NCBI GenBank assembly: GCA_013180565.1
Contig: QBUN01000284.1
Span: forward strand, 1-6,333
Origin: Candidatus Methanophaga sp. GoMg3.2
GTDB taxonomy: Archaea > Halobacteriota > Syntropharchaeia > Alkanophagales > Methanospirareceae
Length of the DNA stretch: 6,333 nt
Reading direction: 5' to 3'
Below are positions 4,212 through 6,333 of the stretch, one piece after another (the stretch's first letter is position 1; each line of letters opens with the position of its first letter). The notes beneath the pieces are model-generated. The model did not search any database. It was not told the DNA's origin and saw only the letters and a program-made list of their open reading frames with translations. Made by a program: the position numbers and the translations under genes.

Positions 4212-6333
4212 TCAAAGCGCTTCAAAATCTACTTCTTCATCTACTATCCTTCCATCTATTACTACTTTTTTTTCTTTCTCAGCTACTGTCTCCTTTAATG
4301 GCTTTATCTCGTTTTCAAGCAAGTTAATCCTTCCATTAAGCTTATTGATTTCTTCTGACGGTGCTCTCTCTTCTTCTAAACGCTTTATTGTATCTCTTAG
4401 ACTCTCAACATCTTCTGAGAGAGATGCTGGTATCCTCTTCTCAAGCGTTCCAATTTCGTTTTTAAGCTCTTTTGTTTCTTCTTTTAGTGCTCTTTCCTTT
4501 TCAAAACGCTCTATTTCCCCCTTTAGCTTTTCAATATCTTTTAATATTGAATCGAAATCTTCCGAAGGTTTTGGTTTTCCCAAGAATTCCGCTTTCTCTC
4601 TTAATTCCTTTAATTCTTCAATTCTACCGCTCAAATTGCTTATTTCTGATTTTAAGTTAGTTATTTCAGCTTCTAAATCAGGTGTACCCGGAGAGTAACT
4701 AATATCAGTGACTTTAGCATCCCTTTCTATACCTATCGGTTCCAATTGCTTTTCCCTCCTTTTGTATATCTTCAGCTTACCCCCCTCCGCCTCTTTAACT
4801 TTTAGTCCAATGATTGTATCTTCAAAAATTTTCAGACTCCCATTTTCAAGCCTCACATAAAATCCCGTTTCATTACCGGTATTATTTATTATCCGCCATT
4901 TGTTAACTCCTTCCTCTTCCAACTTGAACTTATCTGGAAGTGCAAAGCCATCAGTTCGTGACACCTTCTCCAATTCGTTACTGATGGCATCCTCATTTAA
5001 GTCATCTCTTCCTATCTCCCAGGTAGTCAAATACTTGCCAGCGTGGATTTCCTTGTACCGCTTATTCTCCTTCTCTTTATCACAGATTGTTATCTCCGCC
5101 AAATGTTCTGCATTAGAGATAGAAACGGTATTCTTATCCAATGATTTGATTACAGCATCATTTGCTACCCACTCGAAATTAGGGACTTTGCTGAGCTCTT
5201 TGATGAACTTTCCGTCTTCATTACCATCTTCCCCTCTGATATTAGCCCAGCCACATACAGATTCCCATTTACTGTATAAAAGAGAAAGAACCAACAGTTT
5301 AGGGAAACTAATCCCTTCTCCAACTTTAACAAACTCAAGAAACTTCTCTGTTCCTATCACCTCAAGTAACTCGGATGGTTTCTCAATTGCCGTAGTAACT
5401 TTATTATCAAGTTCCTCTCTTAAAGCGTCTGCTAAAACGTTTTCGCCCCTATACGTTAAGATATAATCATCCGCGCCTCCGCTATTCGCCACATACGCCC
5501 GGTCTTCCAATGTTTCACGTTGGAAATCATTAAACAGTTGGTCAATTTTATCACCACCTAACGCATTACGGTAGGTGGAATAGGTATCCTTACCCATTGC
5601 CAACATTGATGTTAAAATCACTTCATCATCGCTTGCCGCTGCCGATTTAATATCGAATATAGACTTTGTAAATATAGGCATAATACCAGCATCCAGGTTT
5701 TCTATGGCATCATTCACTACCTCCTTTAAATTAGCTACAATTTCTATCTGTTCTTTATAAGTCTCCTCCCTTTTTAGGGGGCCTATATCCAGGGGAAGCA
5801 GAAAGCTTTTTGCCTCCTGCAATATCTTCTCTAACGCCCTATTTTCGCTTTCGTATACCTTTTGCTCGCCGCTCTCCTCGATAAATGTCAGGTTGTAGGT
5901 TTTGTCATCACCGATATTTAGGGTTGCTGTCCCCTCTGCTCCTTTTTCGATCGCTATTTCGGGTCTGTCTCCCGCCGCGGGTTCGCATATGATTTTGTTA
6001 CCTTTTGGGTTGATTATTAGATCCTCCGCCCAGTCAATATCGAAAACATTCCTGAGAGACATTTTGAGTTTATTCTTCTCTTCCTCGTTATCCTTTTGGT
6101 TAATTATATCCCAGCTAAATAAATACTCTGCTTCAATCCCATCAGTTGGAATTTCCTCTAAAATCTTCTCAACTTTTTCTCCTAAATCACCCTTCTGCCC
6201 TTTTATTATCTCTTTAATAACCGCTATGGCTATCTCCTCTGTTGGCAATGCTGATTTTTTCTTCTCTTCTTCTATTAACTCTTTAAGCGCATCTAATAAA
6301 TCTACAAAGCCTTGTGCAACTTTTAATCTATTA
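4212..6333 (-). CDS. Large coiled-coil protein of the CHAT locus, N-terminus outside the window
   Basis: The frame is open to the window edge, so the gene is partial: 706 residues are visible. A TTG at 6248 (LPTEEIAIAV) could start a 678-residue protein, but the 28 codons before it read as a good amphipathic helix (VAQGFVDLLDALKELIEEE) and no ribosome-binding site precedes the TTG. I do not recognise the protein. Counting from the TTG: residues 41-133 form an alpha/beta unit beginning YLFSWD and ending KVYE; about 222-280 resembles a winged helix, with DYILTYRGENVLADAL as the wing; about 445-500 is beta-rich (KWRIINN, FYVRLENGSLKIFE); 523-670 is heptad-like coiled coil rich in Glu, Lys and Leu. 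There is no signal peptide, membrane span, P-loop or protease motif. As first gene of the operon it could be a sensor or scaffold that engages the TPR adaptor through the coiled coil; this is inference. Confidence 0.8.
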   Translation of the reverse strand, partial: NRLKVAQGFVDLLDALKELIEEEKKKSALPTEEIAIAVIKEIIKGQKGDLGEKVEKILEEIPTDGIEAEYLFSWDIINQKDNEEEKNKLKMSLRNVFDIDWAEDLIINPKGNKIICEPAAGDRPEIAIEKGAEGTATLNIGDDKTYNLTFIEESGEQKVYESENRALEKILQEAKSFLLPLDIGPLKREETYKEQIEIVANLKEVVNDAIENLDAGIMPIFTKSIFDIKSAAASDDEVILTSMLAMGKDTYSTYRNALGGDKIDQLFNDFQRETLEDRAYVANSGGADDYILTYRGENVLADALREELDNKVTTAIEKPSELLEVIGTEKFLEFVKVGEGISFPKLLVLSLLYSKWESVCGWANIRGEDGNEDGKFIKELSKVPNFEWVANDAVIKSLDKNTVSISNAEHLAEITICDKEKENKRYKEIHAGKYLTTWEIGRDDLNEDAISNELEKVSRTDGFALPDKFKLEEEGVNKWRIINNTGNETGFYVRLENGSLKIFEDTIIGLKVKEAEGGKLKIYKRREKQLEPIGIERDAKVTDISYSPGTPDLEAEITNLKSEISNLSGRIEELKELREKAEFLGKPKPSEDFDSILKDIEKLKGEIERFEKERALKEETKELKNEIGTLEKRIPASLSEDVESLRDTIKRLEEERAPSEEINKLNGRINLLENEIKPLKETVAEKEKKVVIDGRIVDEEVDFEAL

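Noticed and set aside
3860..4698. Plus-strand frames rich in Ser, Phe and Leu opposite the TPR and coiled-coil genes
   Set aside because: These are shadows: antisense of Glu/Lys-rich coiled coil always yields Ser/Phe/Leu-rich frames. The minus-strand products have clear domain structure.
4900..5466. A 188-residue plus-strand frame opposite the large coiled-coil gene
   Set aside because: It is Ser/Leu-rich with no recognisable features and lies wholly within a better minus-strand gene.
4212..6333. STAND/AP-ATPase or other NTPase in the large protein
   Set aside because: No Walker A (GxxxxGK[ST]) or Walker B motif is visible in the 706 residues seen.
1..6333. CRISPR array, gasdermin, or cas genes accompanying the CHAT protease
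   Set aside because: There are no spaced direct repeats and no protein with gasdermin or Cas features in the window. The only tandem repeat is the coding 30-bp pair.

Overview
The window looks archaeal, most likely a methanogen or ANME-type euryarchaeon. The reasons are AT-rich DNA, ribosome-binding sites of the GGTGA/GAGGTG type, TATA-box-like promoter elements instead of -35/-10 boxes, secreted proteins with N-glycosylation sequons, and TPR units of the kind common in these archaea. This placement is an inference; no marker gene is present. Nearly everything is on the minus strand, so gene order is described from high to low coordinates.

Region 1 (6333 to 2168, minus strand) is a tight three-gene operon. 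It starts with a large cytoplasmic protein that runs off the window edge (a possible winged helix in the middle, about 155 residues of coiled coil at the C-terminus). After a 32-bp gap comes a coiled-coil/TPR adaptor. An ATGA stop/start overlap then leads into a CHAT-domain, caspase-like cysteine protease with its His (H276) and Cys (C310) visible. On the opposite strand, converging on the protease and overlapping its last 17 bp, is a 99-residue protein resembling the Trypsin-co-occurring domain 2 (Trypco2) family. Protease, TPR scaffold, large coiled-coil protein and Trypco2-like partner together look like a protease-centred conflict or regulated-death system. This is the most interesting part of the window.

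Region 2 (about 1830 to 936) is debris and mobile DNA. It holds one and a half TPR units with no start codon, then a 619-bp element with about 41-bp imperfect terminal inverted repeats. One reading frame, broken by a single TAG, fills that element and looks like a shortened transposase remnant.

Region 3 (935 to 1, minus strand) is a two-gene unit for small exported proteins. A roughly 270-bp leader with TATA-like elements precedes a 54-residue protein with a hydrophobic N-terminus. Its TAA directly abuts the ATG of a 139-residue secreted beta-rich protein. That second gene stops at TAG in the middle of what looks like its last beta strand and would continue for ten more codons to TAA. The intact, well-supported genes end in TGA or TAA, and TAG appears only at three doubtful ends, so either TAG recoding (pyrrolysine) or nonsense decay should be considered.

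No rRNA, tRNA, CRISPR array or cas gene was seen.
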